Part shown: positions 34,732-44,090 of the stretch, piece by piece | Position numbering within the stretch: position 1 is the stretch's first letter | Layout: each line of letters opens with the position of its first letter | DNA from: an uncultured Clostridia bacterium | Lineage (GTDB): Bacteria > Bacillota > Clostridia > Christensenellales > Borkfalkiaceae | Length of the DNA stretch: 64,000 nt | Direction of reading: 5' to 3' | NCBI GenBank assembly: GCA_904502225.1 | Contig: CAJGDO010000004.1 | Span: forward strand, 8,996 to 72,995 | Made by a program: the position numbers and the translations under genes | Notes under the pieces: model-generated | The model's input: only the letters and a program-made list of their open reading frames with translations | What the model was told of the DNA's origin: nothing | Database searches by the model: none

Positions 34732-36860
34732 TAATTCTTAAAGGCGAAAATTGTGGTTTTTGTTTTGGGGTTGATAGGGCTGTTAAATGTGCCGAGCAAC
34801 TTAATGGTGAAAACTGTTTTATATTAGGCGACATAATACACAATGAAACCGTTATAAAAAAGATTAAAGATTTAGGTGTTAAGTTTATTGAAAGTTTGTC
34901 TGATGCGGAATTTAAAGGCGGTGAAACGCTTTTGATTAGAAGCCACGGGGAAGCGAAAAGCGTTTTTGATAAATCGAAAAGTTTGGGACTTAAGATAATT
35001 GACTGCACTTGTCCTTTTGTTAAAAAAATTCAAAATATTGTTAAAAAGCATTATGAATTAGGTTATAAAATTGCAATAATTGGGGACGCAACACATCCAG
35101 AAGTTATAGGGATTAACGGTTGGTGTAATAATTCTGCATTAATTACTGAAAACAGACAAGATTTGCTTAACGAAAAAGCCGATAAATTGTGCATTGTGGT
35201 ACAAACAACCTATTCGGAAGAAAAATTTAATAAAATTATTAAAAATTTTAACAGTACTAATGTAAAAACAGTTGATATTTTCAACACAATTTGTTATACT
35301 ACAACCAAGCGACAAAAAGAGGCGGAATTATTGTCCAAAGAGTGCCAAGCAGTTTTGGTAATCGGCGGTGCAAGAAGCAATAATACTGATAAACTTTATG
35401 ACATTTGCCTAAAAAATTGTAATGAAGTTTATAGAATAGTTAATCCAGCCGATTTTGATTATTCGAAAATAAAAAGTTATAATAAAATAGGAATTGTTTT
35501 AGGTGCATCGACGCCAAGAGAACAATTTCAGGAGGTTATCTCGCATATGGAGAAGAACATTACAGCAGAAGAAACTATCACTACCCAAACGGTTGTAAGT
35601 GAGGTTGCACAAGAAGTTAAGGCTACAAAGTCTGAAATGGAAAAGGCTTTTGATAGCATTAGACCAGGCAAAGACTTAAAAGTTGGACAAATTGTTTCAG
35701 CAATTATCACGTCAGCAAAAGACGAAGGTCTTACGTTATCTATTAAAGATGCAAAAAGAGACGACTTGTCTTTACCAAAGGACCAACTTTTAAATGAATA
35801 TGATAAGAACGCTTATCAAGAAAAAGTAGGACAAAAGATTCGTGTTATGGTAATTGCTAAAAATCCTATCGTTTTCTCTGAAAAAGCGATGGAAAAAGTT
35901 TTGAAAGAAGAAGCTGAAATTGAAGAAATCAAAAACGGCAAAATTTTCGAAGCAACTATCACCGAAACAAATAAGGGTGGTTTGATTGGTAAATATGGTT
36001 CATACCAAGTTTTCGTTCCATCTTCACAAATTAAACTTGGCTTTGTTAAAGATTTTGAAAAATACGTTGGTAAAACTTTAAGACTTAAAGCAGAAAAGGT
36101 TGAATCAAGGGGTGCTCGCAGACAAATCGTTGGTTCACAAAAAGTTATTTTAGAAGCTGAAAAGGCTGAACGTGATGCTATTAAGGCTCAAAAGGAAGCA
36201 GAATTTTTCGGTAGTATTCAAGAAGGTGACGTTGTTTTAGGCACACCTGTTAGATTTGCTGCTTTCGGTGCATTCATTGACGTTAACGGTTTTGATTGTT
36301 TAGCACACATTTCTGACCTTTCTTGGACAGGTTGCAAAGATTGTGCTGAAGTTTTAGAACTTGGCAAAAATTATGAATTCATTATCTTGAAAATTGACCA
36401 AGAAAACAAGAGAGTTTCAATTGGTTATAAGCAATTACAACCTAAACCATGGGATTTGGTTGCTGAAAAATACCAAGTTGGCGATGTTGTTAAAGGCAAC
36501 GTTGTAAGATTAGTAAACTTTGGTGCTTTCGTTGAAATTGAAAAAGGTGTTGACGGTTTAGTTCACGTTTCACAAATTTCAAATCAATGGCTAGAAAACC
36601 CAGTTGCTGCTTTACAAGTTGGTCAAGAAGTTGAAGCAAAGATTATCGACATCAACATTGAAAAAGAAAAAATGACACTTTCTATTAAAGCATTGCTTCC
36701 TGAAATTGAAAAACCTGCTGATGAAGAAGAAAAACCTTCTAAATCTAAAAAACGTAAGGAAAAGGAAGTTGCTAGCGAGGAAGAAGAACTCCGTGAGTGG
36801 AAAGATGATGCTGATGCTGGCGTTTCAATCGCTGAAATGATTGCTAATAGCGAAAACTAA
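34728..36860 (+). CDS. ispH: IspH (HMBPP reductase) fused to ribosomal protein S1
   Basis: A 710-residue bifunctional protein. Residues 1-273 are IspH, which reduces HMBPP to IPP/DMAPP. The three 4Fe-4S cysteines are in NCGFCFGV, CTCPFV and TICYTT, and RSHGE, THPEV and QTTYSEEKF are present. Residues about 318-655 are four S1 RNA-binding repeats; the last two are the best conserved (VRFAAFGAFIDV, VRLVNFGAFVEIEKGVDGLVHVSQI). The tail is charged. The fusion is known in Clostridia. At the boundary, AGGAGG (35530-35535) precedes an in-frame ATG at 35547 (codon 274), so a separate S1 protein may also be made. Confidence 0.95.
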   Translation: MIILKGENCGFCFGVDRAVKCAEQLNGENCFILGDIIHNETVIKKIKDLGVKFIESLSDAEFKGGETLLIRSHGEAKSVFDKSKSLGLKIIDCTCPFVKKIQNIVKKHYELGYKIAIIGDATHPEVIGINGWCNNSALITENRQDLLNEKADKLCIVVQTTYSEEKFNKIIKNFNSTNVKTVDIFNTICYTTTKRQKEAELLSKECQAVLVIGGARSNNTDKLYDICLKNCNEVYRIVNPADFDYSKIKSYNKIGIVLGASTPREQFQEVISHMEKNITAEETITTQTVVSEVAQEVKATKSEMEKAFDSIRPGKDLKVGQIVSAIITSAKDEGLTLSIKDAKRDDLSLPKDQLLNEYDKNAYQEKVGQKIRVMVIAKNPIVFSEKAMEKVLKEEAEIEEIKNGKIFEATITETNKGGLIGKYGSYQVFVPSSQIKLGFVKDFEKYVGKTLRLKAEKVESRGARRQIVGSQKVILEAEKAERDAIKAQKEAEFFGSIQEGDVVLGTPVRFAAFGAFIDVNGFDCLAHISDLSWTGCKDCAEVLELGKNYEFIILKIDQENKRVSIGYKQLQPKPWDLVAEKYQVGDVVKGNVVRLVNFGAFVEIEKGVDGLVHVSQISNQWLENPVAALQVGQEVEAKIIDINIEKEKMTLSIKALLPEIEKPADEEEKPSKSKKRKEKEVASEEEELREWKDDADAGVSIAEMIANSEN

Positions 36861-36880
36861 TTCATTAAAAATTGATTAAA

Positions 36881-36911
36881 AGAGTAGATAGAAATATCTG
36901 CTCTTTTTTTT
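36881..36911 (+). terminator. Terminator after ispH-rpsA
   Basis: Ten-pair stem (AGAGTAGATA / TATCTGCTCT, one G-U) with a GAAA loop, then seven T. Confidence 0.92.
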
Positions 36912-36947
36912 GTTCTATTTTAATTTTTAATACATAAATATAAATAA

Positions 36948-37817
36948 ATGGATTTATCTTTTTTGCCTATTAAATACACTAATGCTATTAAAAACATAGA
37001 TATTAACTACTTATATGAAATTAGATTAAGGACAGGCTATGCTGTTAAGGTAAACTATAATAATAAAAACGCATATTTGTCGTTTTATGGCTTAACACAA
37101 AACTGCAAGGACGCTATAATTTGTTCAAGCTTTGATATAAGCGAGATTATAAAAAACGTGACTGAACACTCGCTTTATGCTTTTAACGATAGGATAAAAG
37201 AAGGGTTTATTACTACAAAACACGGTGTTAGAATAGGTATAGCAGGCGAGTGTGTCTTTTGTGAAAACAAAATTCAAACGATTAAAAACTTTTCATCATT
37301 AAACATAAGAATTCCGCATCAAATAAATGGTTGTTCTAGTGGTGTTATTAAAGAAATTATTAATCAAGGAAAAGTTAATAATACGCTAATAATTTCGCCA
37401 CCGTTTTTGGGCAAGACAACCTTATTAAAAGATATAGCAACAGAACTTAATAAAGTTGTGAACTTGCCTATTTTAATTATTGATGAGCGTGGCGAATTTA
37501 ACAATATTGAAGGCGAAAACATTGATAAAATAACATATTCTAATAAAAATTATGCGTTTAATTATGGTTTAAGGAGCCTTTCGCCCAGCGTTGTTATAAC
37601 TGATGAACTTTCAAATAGTGAAGATTGGCTTTGTGTAAAAAATGCCGTAAACAGTGGCATAAAAATTATTGCAAGTTGCCACAGTGATTGTTTGGAAAAT
37701 CTGGCTAGCAAAAACTGTTTTATAAAAAACTTGTTTGATAGATATATAGTTTTATCAAACAATGGCGAGTTTGGAAAAGTTGAAAAAGTATTTAATAAGG
37801 AACTAAACGAGGTATGA
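36948..37817 (+). CDS. spoIIIAA: Stage III sporulation protein AA
   Basis: Cytoplasmic secretion-type ATPase of the SpoIIIA-SpoIIQ feeding channel between mother cell and forespore, 289 residues. The P-loop SPPFLGKTTLLKD (about 151-163) with leading serine is normal for this family. LIIDERGEF and VVITDEL follow. No clear Shine-Dalgarno precedes the ATG. It opens an eight-gene operon with overlapping or nearly touching genes. Confidence 0.94.
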   Translation: MDLSFLPIKYTNAIKNIDINYLYEIRLRTGYAVKVNYNNKNAYLSFYGLTQNCKDAIICSSFDISEIIKNVTEHSLYAFNDRIKEGFITTKHGVRIGIAGECVFCENKIQTIKNFSSLNIRIPHQINGCSSGVIKEIINQGKVNNTLIISPPFLGKTTLLKDIATELNKVVNLPILIIDERGEFNNIEGENIDKITYSNKNYAFNYGLRSLSPSVVITDELSNSEDWLCVKNAVNSGIKIIASCHSDCLENLASKNCFIKNLFDRYIVLSNNGEFGKVEKVFNKELNEV

Positions 37818-38278
37818 GGCTTTTTTTGGGTGTAGTTTTATTAATTATTTGCACTTTTATAGGCTACATAAAATCTAACAAATATTATTTTAGAAGATTG
37901 TTTTATGATGATTTTTTGCAGTTTAATAGTAGGCTGAAAAATGAAGTTGCTTTTAAGCAAAGCACAATAAAAAATTTGCTTGAAAATGAAAAAAGTGAAA
38001 CCGATTTTATTAAAGTTCTTAAAACAAATATAATTTTTAATCAAGACTTACCCTTTAATATTAATTACTTAAATGAAACGGAATTAAAACAGTATAAAGA
38101 TTATGTTTTAGACATTGGGACGGGGGACAAGGTTTTACAAATGGAATTTTTACAACGTGTTGATGAAGAGGTGAGCAAAAAGCAAAAACAATGCCGAGAA
38201 GATGAAGAAAAATATAAAAAATTATATGTTAAACTTGGCTTTTTTATAGGGTTAATATTGCTAATTTTAGTTTTGTAA
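37814..38278 (+). CDS. spoIIIAB: Stage III sporulation protein AB
   Basis: A 154-residue protein with an N-terminal helix (LFLGVVLLIICTFIGYI) and a C-terminal helix (LGFFIGLILLILVL), between them a charged helical region as in type II secretion F-like SpoIIIAB. The start overlaps spoIIIAA by four bases. Divergent in sequence; position and topology make the call. Confidence 0.9.
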   Translation: MRLFLGVVLLIICTFIGYIKSNKYYFRRLFYDDFLQFNSRLKNEVAFKQSTIKNLLENEKSETDFIKVLKTNIIFNQDLPFNINYLNETELKQYKDYVLDIGTGDKVLQMEFLQRVDEEVSKKQKQCREDEEKYKKLYVKLGFFIGLILLILVL

Positions 38279-38287
38279 GGTAAAAGT

Positions 38288-38485
38288 ATGGAAATAAATA
38301 TAATTTTTAAAATTGCAGCTATTGGAATTGCAATCACGGTTATAACGCAAATTTTGAAAAAAAGCGATAGAGATGATATAGCAACGCTTGTTGCACTTGC
38401 TGGGCTTATTATAGTTTTAACCTTGGTTATTAACATGATAAGTGAACTTTTTGAAAATATTAAAAACATTTTTTATCTATATTGA
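38288..38485 (+). CDS. spoIIIAC: Stage III sporulation protein AC
   Basis: A 65-residue membrane protein with two hydrophobic helices and the conserved ILKKSDRDDIATLVALAG linker. It overlaps spoIIIAD by four bases. Confidence 0.94.
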   Translation: MEINIIFKIAAIGIAITVITQILKKSDRDDIATLVALAGLIIVLTLVINMISELFENIKNIFYLY

Positions 38486-38865
38486 TGTTAAAAATAATTT
38501 CTATTGCTATTATTTGTGCAATTATAATTTTATATTTAAGAAATATAAACGCTGAACTTGCTTTACTTGCGAGTATAGGTGCGGGAATAATAATAATTTT
38601 TTATGCAACCGAATATTTGTACACAACATTTTCTTTTATAAATAAAATAATTAATTTAAGTGGAATTGATAAAGAGTATTATACAATAATTTTTAAGATT
38701 ACTGCAATCGGATATATAGTTGAGTTTGCATCAAGCACGGTTAATGATTTTGGATTAAAAAGTTTATCAGATAAAATTACTTTTGCTGGGAAATTAATAA
38801 TTTTAACAACTTCGTTGCCAATATTTTATGCAATTTTCAATCTAATAACAGGTTTATTATTATGA
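38482..38865 (+). CDS. spoIIIAD: Stage III sporulation protein AD
   Basis: A 127-residue membrane protein with about four helices. The stretch YYTIIFKITAIGYIVEFASSTVNDFGLKSLSDKI matches the conserved core of SpoIIIAD. It overlaps both neighbours. Confidence 0.94.
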   Translation: MMLKIISIAIICAIIILYLRNINAELALLASIGAGIIIIFYATEYLYTTFSFINKIINLSGIDKEYYTIIFKITAIGYIVEFASSTVNDFGLKSLSDKITFAGKLIILTTSLPIFYAIFNLITGLLL

Positions 38866-40016
38866 AAAAAATTTTAATAATAACTATTATAATTTGTATT
38901 TTCGCTAATTGTTGGTGCGATTTTACAGTTTCATATGCCGATGAACTATCAGACAATATAAACGAGCAGTTAGAAAATATAGACTTTTCACAATTTGAGC
39001 AGTATTTTAATTCGTTAAAAAACTTGCCAAATGATAAAAGTTTTTTTACATACATAAAAGGTATGTTAAATGGAGAATTTGATTTAGATTTTAATAGCGT
39101 TTTAACTTACGTGTTAAATAGTTTGTTTTTATCTTTTAAAGGCTTTCTACCGGTTTTTTTAGCAATAATTGCAATTGCACTTTTATGTGGTGTTTTAGAA
39201 AAGTTAAAGAGTTCTTTTTTAGATGAAAGCATAAGTGAGGTAGTTTCTTTTGTCTGTTTATTAAGTATTATTTTACTGCTATCAGGGCAAATATTTTCAT
39301 TTTACGAAACAACCGAAAACATTATAAAAAATATAGCGAATTTAACTGAAATTATGTCACCCATAATATTAACTTTAATGGTTGCATCAGGCGGGAACGT
39401 GTCGGCAAGCATATATAAGCCAGCCGTTGCTTTTTTATCAAATGGAATTATCAGCATATTCTTATATTTGATAATGCCGTTAATTGCCTTAACCATAATT
39501 TTTAATATAATTTCTAATTTTTCATCATCTATAAAACTTGAAAAATTTAGTGCTGTTGCAACAAGTTTAATTAAGTGGATAATTGGCTTTGTTATAACGA
39601 TTTTTACAGTTTTTTTATCAATACAAGGAATAACAAGTGCTACGTTTGATGGTATTTCAATTAAAGCGACAAAGTATGCGATTTCAAATTCCGTGCCAAT
39701 TGTCGGCGGGCTTATTAGAGATGGTTTTGATTTAATAATTGCTGGAAGCGTGTTAATAAAAAACGTTGTGGGTATTACTGGCGTTTTTGCATTATTTTAT
39801 ACCTTAATTTCGCCACTAATAACAATTTTTATTTTTTCGTTAATGCTAAAACTTGTTTGTGCCCTTGTACAACCTTTAACTGATAGCAAAATAACAAATT
39901 TTTGTGAAACAACTTCAAAAGCTTTGTCGTATTTATCGGTTGTGTTAATTTCGGTTGGGTTTATGTTGTTTATCACCATTTTGCTTACCATAATTTCGGC
40001 AAACGCATTTATATAA
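38862..40016 (+). CDS. spoIIIAE: Stage III sporulation protein AE
   Basis: The largest membrane component of the channel, 384 residues. It has an N-terminal signal-like helix, an extracytoplasmic stretch rich in acidic residues, then seven or more transmembrane helices, with GGNVSASIYKPAVAFLSNGI and GGLIRDGFDLIIAGSVLIKNVVG as conserved segments. Confidence 0.95.
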   Translation: MKKILIITIIICIFANCWCDFTVSYADELSDNINEQLENIDFSQFEQYFNSLKNLPNDKSFFTYIKGMLNGEFDLDFNSVLTYVLNSLFLSFKGFLPVFLAIIAIALLCGVLEKLKSSFLDESISEVVSFVCLLSIILLLSGQIFSFYETTENIIKNIANLTEIMSPIILTLMVASGGNVSASIYKPAVAFLSNGIISIFLYLIMPLIALTIIFNIISNFSSSIKLEKFSAVATSLIKWIIGFVITIFTVFLSIQGITSATFDGISIKATKYAISNSVPIVGGLIRDGFDLIIAGSVLIKNVVGITGVFALFYTLISPLITIFIFSLMLKLVCALVQPLTDSKITNFCETTSKALSYLSVVLISVGFMLFITILLTIISANAFI

Positions 40017-40020
40017 GAAA

Positions 40021-40503
40021 ATGAAAACGTGGATTATAAGTATTAGTTCAATAACAATTTTAACATCAATTTTTTCAATAATAATACCAAACAGCAAGAT
40101 AGGAAAGTTTATAAAAAGCATATTTTCCGTGCTTGTAATTTTTGTGGTTATAAGCCCATTATCTGCGATCAAAAATCAAGACGTTTCATTTGAAGAAATT
40201 ATAAATTCATCAGAAATTGTGGTTCAAAACGATTATCTGGACTATATTGCAAGTAAAAAATCGAGTGAATTACAAAATGGCAGTATAAAAATTCTAAAAA
40301 ATATGGGGGTAGAAAACGTTTTTGTCAATATTTGTTATAAATATAGCAAATCCAACAATTTTGTTATAGAAAGTGCTGAAATCAATTTGAAAAATGCAGT
40401 TATTATTTCGGACAAGACGCATATAGATATTAAAGAAGAAATAAAAAATCAGATTTCAAACTATTTGCAAATTGATAAAAATTGTGTATATGTAAATGAA
40501 TAG
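40021..40503 (+). CDS. spoIIIAF: Stage III sporulation protein AF
   Basis: A 160-residue protein with two N-terminal helices (WIISISSITILTSIFSIIIP and FIKSIFSVLVIFVVISPL) and a soluble ring-building-type domain facing the intermembrane space. It overlaps spoIIIAG by eight bases. Confidence 0.9.
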   Translation: MKTWIISISSITILTSIFSIIIPNSKIGKFIKSIFSVLVIFVVISPLSAIKNQDVSFEEIINSSEIVVQNDYLDYIASKKSSELQNGSIKILKNMGVENVFVNICYKYSKSNNFVIESAEINLKNAVIISDKTHIDIKEEIKNQISNYLQIDKNCVYVNE

Positions 40504-41011
40504 TCAATTTAGTAAAAGCAGAATAAATAAAATTATTTACAAGATTAAAAACAATAAAAAAATTCAATATTTTATCTTGATTTGCCTAGTTGCAATTGCC
40601 TTAATGGTGTTTGTCTTCGGGTTTAGTAAAGAACAAACGGAAAAATCGGTAAGCACAGATTTTGTCACAAATTACGTGGATAATCTTGAAAACAAGTTGT
40701 CAAATGTTTTAAGTAAAGTTAATGGTGCAGGCAAAGTTTCGGTTATTATAACCGTTGAATCGGGTATGGAAACAGTGCTTGCGATGAAAACAACGACAAA
40801 AGAGAATTTAAACGGAAAAATTGAAAGCGAAACAACGCCCATTGTGATAAATGGAAAAACAGTTGTCGTTAAAGAACTGTACCCTAAAATTGTGGGCGTG
40901 CTAATTGTTGCAGATGGTGCAAAAAATATCAGTGTTATGACAAGGCTTCAACAAGCCACCGTTTCACTGTTAAATATAAATATAAATCAAATTGAAATTT
41001 TAGCAACTTAA
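40496..41011 (+). CDS. spoIIIAG: Stage III sporulation protein AG
   Basis: A 171-residue ring-forming component with one N-terminal helix (YFILICLVAIALMVFVFGF) and the conserved GAGKVSVIITVESGMETVLA and PKIVGVLIVADGAKN segments of the ring-building motif domain. Confidence 0.94.
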   Translation: MNSQFSKSRINKIIYKIKNNKKIQYFILICLVAIALMVFVFGFSKEQTEKSVSTDFVTNYVDNLENKLSNVLSKVNGAGKVSVIITVESGMETVLAMKTTTKENLNGKIESETTPIVINGKTVVVKELYPKIVGVLIVADGAKNISVMTRLQQATVSLLNININQIEILAT

Positions 41012-41028
41012 ATTATGGAGGTTTTCTA

Positions 41029-41508
41029 ATGGGTAAGAAAAGAAAAATTATTGTTTTATCGTGTATGATTGCATTGCTTGCAGTGACGGCTGTGTTCAAC
41101 TTTGTTATGACTACAGGAACAACTGATATTGACCAATCGCTTACAGTAAGTTCTGCAAACTACTTTGCACAATATCGTTCTGAAAGAATTACAACTAGAA
41201 ATGAAGAACTGTTGCAATTAGACGCAATTATTGCTAGTGCAGAAGATGGCAGTGAAGAAAGGGCCAATGCTTTAGCAATGAAGATTGAGTTAACCGAGTT
41301 GACTGAAAAAGAACTTTTGCTTGAAAGTTTAATTAAAGCTTATGGCTTTGAAGATGCTGTTGTTGTGATTGGTTTAGAGTCAAATAATGTAAACGTTATT
41401 GCAAAATCAGAGTCGCTTTCTGCTGACGATGCAATTTTAATTTACTCAATTGTGTCAGAAGAAGCAAATGTTTCACCAGAAAATGTAAAAATTATACCGA
41501 TTTCATAA
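41029..41508 (+). CDS. spoIIIAH: Stage III sporulation protein AH
   Basis: A 159-residue protein that docks with SpoIIQ across the intermembrane space. One N-terminal helix is followed by a coiled-coil-like linker and the C-terminal ring domain (DAVVVIGLESNNVNVIAKSESLSADDAILIYSIV). ATGGAGG precedes the start. Last gene of the operon. Confidence 0.94.
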   Translation: MGKKRKIIVLSCMIALLAVTAVFNFVMTTGTTDIDQSLTVSSANYFAQYRSERITTRNEELLQLDAIIASAEDGSEERANALAMKIELTELTEKELLLESLIKAYGFEDAVVVIGLESNNVNVIAKSESLSADDAILIYSIVSEEANVSPENVKIIPIS

Positions 41509-41575
41509 AAAACACTATGCAAATTAAATATTTTGTGGTACAATAAATATGTAAAATATTTATTAGAGGGTAATT

Positions 41576-41971
41576 ATGGCTCGTTTTATTAAAATACCAC
41601 AAGTGAACGAAGGCAAAATCGTGTATAGTGACGATATTATTAACGGCATTGTTTTTTTGGCTGTTCAAGAAATTCCACACATTGAATTAGACACAAAAGA
41701 TGGTAATTCCATCTCAAAAAACAACGCAATCAAGGTTAAAAGAGAAAAGGATGGAATCCATATCGATATAACCGTTAAAATTCGTTATAACCAAAACGTT
41801 TCTGACATTGCGTTTAAAATTCAAGAATCGGTTAGACATAATCTTGAAGCGATGACCGAATATCGTGCTGCTTGTGTCAACGTTCATATTTCAGGCGTTG
41901 ATTTTGAAGAACACGAAGAAAAAATGGAAGAAAAAGCAGAAGAAAAAACTTTTACGACAGAAAATAAGTAG
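41576..41971 (+). CDS. Asp23/Gls24 family envelope stress response protein
   Basis: A 131-residue cytoplasmic, membrane-associated protein. The segment GIHIDITVKIRYNQNVSDIAFKIQESVRHNLEAMTEYRAACVNVHISGV is the Asp23 (DUF322) core. AGAGGG precedes the ATG. It sits before nusB as in many Clostridia. Confidence 0.93.
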   Translation: MARFIKIPQVNEGKIVYSDDIINGIVFLAVQEIPHIELDTKDGNSISKNNAIKVKREKDGIHIDITVKIRYNQNVSDIAFKIQESVRHNLEAMTEYRAACVNVHISGVDFEEHEEKMEEKAEEKTFTTENK

Positions 41972-41978
41972 GTACCAT

Positions 41979-42374
41979 ATGAGAAGTGAAGTTAGAGAAA
42001 ACGTTTATAAGTATATATTTGCACGGCTCTTCAATCCGAGTGATGAAGGGCTTTTTGCTGTTTTGTGCAAGAATTTAAGTGAAGATGACCAAAAATTTGC
42101 TAATGATTTGCTTACCGCAATCGACAAGGGGCAAGAAAAATATCTTAAGGCAATCGAAGAACTTTCTATCGGATTTAAACTTGAAAGGTTATATAACACT
42201 GATAAGTGTGCGTTAATTATGGGAATGGCAGAACTTGATAATTTTAAGAGTACACCTGTTCCTGTGGTTATAAATGAAACGGTTAATATTGTTGCAAAAT
42301 ATTCAACCGAAAGTAGCACTAATTTTGTAAATGGAATTCTTGCTGAATTTGTTAAGGAGTATATAAATGGCTAA
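41979..42374 (+). CDS. nusB: Transcription antitermination factor NusB
   Basis: RNA-binding antitermination factor, 131 residues. It starts at ATG 41979, 8 bases after the Asp23 gene; the frame is open further upstream inside that gene, without support. The C-terminal helices LIMGMAELDNFKSTPVPVVINETVNIVAKYS and FVNGILAEFVKE are typical. The stop overlaps folD by eight bases. Confidence 0.93.
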   Translation: MRSEVRENVYKYIFARLFNPSDEGLFAVLCKNLSEDDQKFANDLLTAIDKGQEKYLKAIEELSIGFKLERLYNTDKCALIMGMAELDNFKSTPVPVVINETVNIVAKYSTESSTNFVNGILAEFVKEYING

Positions 42375-43221
42375 AATTATCGATGGCAAACAAATTGCAC
42401 AAAACGTTAAAGATGAATTAAAGGTTAAAGTTCAAGAATTTTTTGTAAAAAACAATCGCCAAATCACTTTGGCAGTTATTTTGGTTGGCGATAACCCTGC
42501 TTCGCAAGTTTACGTTAAAAATAAAATTAAAGCAACAGAATATGTTGGTATGAAGTCGCTTTCTTTTTATATGCCAGCAACGTCAACACAAGAACAAGTT
42601 GAAGAAACTGTAAAAAGCCTTGCAAATGATGATACTGTTGACGGTATTTTGGTTCAATTACCATTGCCAAAACATTTATATGAAAATAAAATTTTATCAC
42701 AAATCCCAGCAGGAAAGGACGTTGACGGGTTTTTGGCTGAAAACGTTGGCAACCTTATGTTAGGCCAAGACACAACTGTTGCTTGCACGCCTTTTGGTGT
42801 TTTGAAAATGCTAAAAAGTTCTGGCGTTGAACTTTCTGGCAAAAATGCCGTTGTTTTAGGCAGAAGCAATATTGTTGGTAAGCCAATGGCAATGCTCTTA
42901 TTAAAAGAAAACTGCACTGTGACAATTTGCCATAGTAAAACCCAAAATTTAGAGCAAGTTTGCAAAAATGCCGATATTTTAGTTGCAGCAATTGGCAAAC
43001 CTGAATTTGTTAAAGCAAACATGGTAAAAGAGGGTGCAGTCGTTATAGACGTTGGCATCAATAGAACTGAAAACGGTTTGGTTGGCGACGTTGATTTTAA
43101 TGCTGTTAAAGGTGTTGCATCACAAATTTCGCCTGTTCCAGGTGGGGTTGGGCCAATGACAATCGCTATGCTTCTTGAGAACACATATCTTTGTGCTTGT
43201 AGGAGAAATAATGCAAAATAA
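42367..43221 (+). CDS. folD: Methylenetetrahydrofolate dehydrogenase/cyclohydrolase
   Basis: One-carbon metabolism enzyme interconverting methylene-, methenyl- and formyl-THF, 284 residues. It shows YVKNKIKATEYVGM with the catalytic lysine, DGILVQLPLPKHL, the NADP-site GRSNIVGKPMA and PVPGGVGPMTIAMLLENT. In many relatives xseA and xseB follow; here ispA follows directly. Confidence 0.97.
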   Translation: MAKIIDGKQIAQNVKDELKVKVQEFFVKNNRQITLAVILVGDNPASQVYVKNKIKATEYVGMKSLSFYMPATSTQEQVEETVKSLANDDTVDGILVQLPLPKHLYENKILSQIPAGKDVDGFLAENVGNLMLGQDTTVACTPFGVLKMLKSSGVELSGKNAVVLGRSNIVGKPMAMLLLKENCTVTICHSKTQNLEQVCKNADILVAAIGKPEFVKANMVKEGAVVIDVGINRTENGLVGDVDFNAVKGVASQISPVPGGVGPMTIAMLLENTYLCACRRNNAK

Positions 43222-44089
43222 CTATCAAAAGCAATACGAAAACTATGTTATCCGTTTTGAAAAACAGTTAAAAATTGCATTAGCAAACTTATCGAATACA
43301 CCACAATATTTACGTGAAGCAATGGAATATGCCGTTTGTGATGGCGGAAAAAGGGTTAGACCAGTTTTGTGTTATGCTACGGCAGATATGCTTGGTGTTC
43401 AACTAGAAAAGGTTGATGCTTTTGCCGTTGCACTTGAATTGATTCACTCATATTCGCTTGTTCATGATGATTTGCCTTGTATGGATAATGACGATTATAG
43501 AAGGGGCAAACTTTCAACACATAAAAAGTTTGGTGAAGCGTTTGGTGTTTTGGCGGGCGATGGACTTTTAAATTTTGCTTTTGAACACGTTTTAAGCAAG
43601 AAAACGTTTACAAATGAGGACGCAAAGGCTCTTAAATTTTTGTCTTATTGTTCGGGCTCTTCTGGTATGATTGGCGGACAAACGTTAGATTTGATTAATG
43701 AAAAAAGCGATAAGGTTAGCGAAGAAGTTTTATATGAAATTTATATCAACAAAACTTCAAAATTGCTTATTGCTCCAATTATAATCGCATCGATATTTTC
43801 TGGCAAAGATTATAGCGATAAGCTTGGCGAATTTGGGCTTAATTTAGGCGTTATGTTTCAAATTTCTGACGATTTTATGGATGCAAAAGGTGATAAGTCC
43901 AATATAGGAAAAACACCGGGTAAAGACGAAATTCAGGATAAGTTGACTTCGATTAAAGTGTTTGGTTTTGATGGTGCATTAAGTAGATTGCAATATCATT
44001 TTGACAAATGCTTGAATATATTAAAAGAATTTGAAAACAACGAATTTTTATTAGAATTTACTAAAAAAATGTTTGAACGCACTAAATAA
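43211..44089 (+). CDS. ispA: Farnesyl (polyprenyl) diphosphate synthase
   Basis: Builds farnesyl or geranylgeranyl diphosphate from IPP and DMAPP, 292 residues. The first aspartate-rich motif is HDDLPCMDND, the second DDFMDAKGD, with GGKRVRP and GQTLDL also present. AGGAGAAATA places the start at ATG 43211, overlapping folD by 11 bases; the longer frame from 43175 is unsupported. Confidence 0.95.
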   Translation: MQNNYQKQYENYVIRFEKQLKIALANLSNTPQYLREAMEYAVCDGGKRVRPVLCYATADMLGVQLEKVDAFAVALELIHSYSLVHDDLPCMDNDDYRRGKLSTHKKFGEAFGVLAGDGLLNFAFEHVLSKKTFTNEDAKALKFLSYCSGSSGMIGGQTLDLINEKSDKVSEEVLYEIYINKTSKLLIAPIIIASIFSGKDYSDKLGEFGLNLGVMFQISDDFMDAKGDKSNIGKTPGKDEIQDKLTSIKVFGFDGALSRLQYHFDKCLNILKEFENNEFLLEFTKKMFERTK

Positions 44090-44090
44090 A

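Noticed and set aside
36948..37817. A damaged P-loop in SpoIIIAA (serine in place of the first glycine)
   Set aside because: SPPxxGKTT is the normal form in this family, so it is not a defect.
38837..39055. Small minus-strand frames within the spoIIIA operon
   Set aside because: They lie entirely inside conserved plus-strand genes and are mirror frames of AT-rich coding sequence.
42654..43184. A 176-aa open frame antisense to folD
   Set aside because: folD is fully conserved in the plus frame; the antisense product matches no family pattern and has no start signals.
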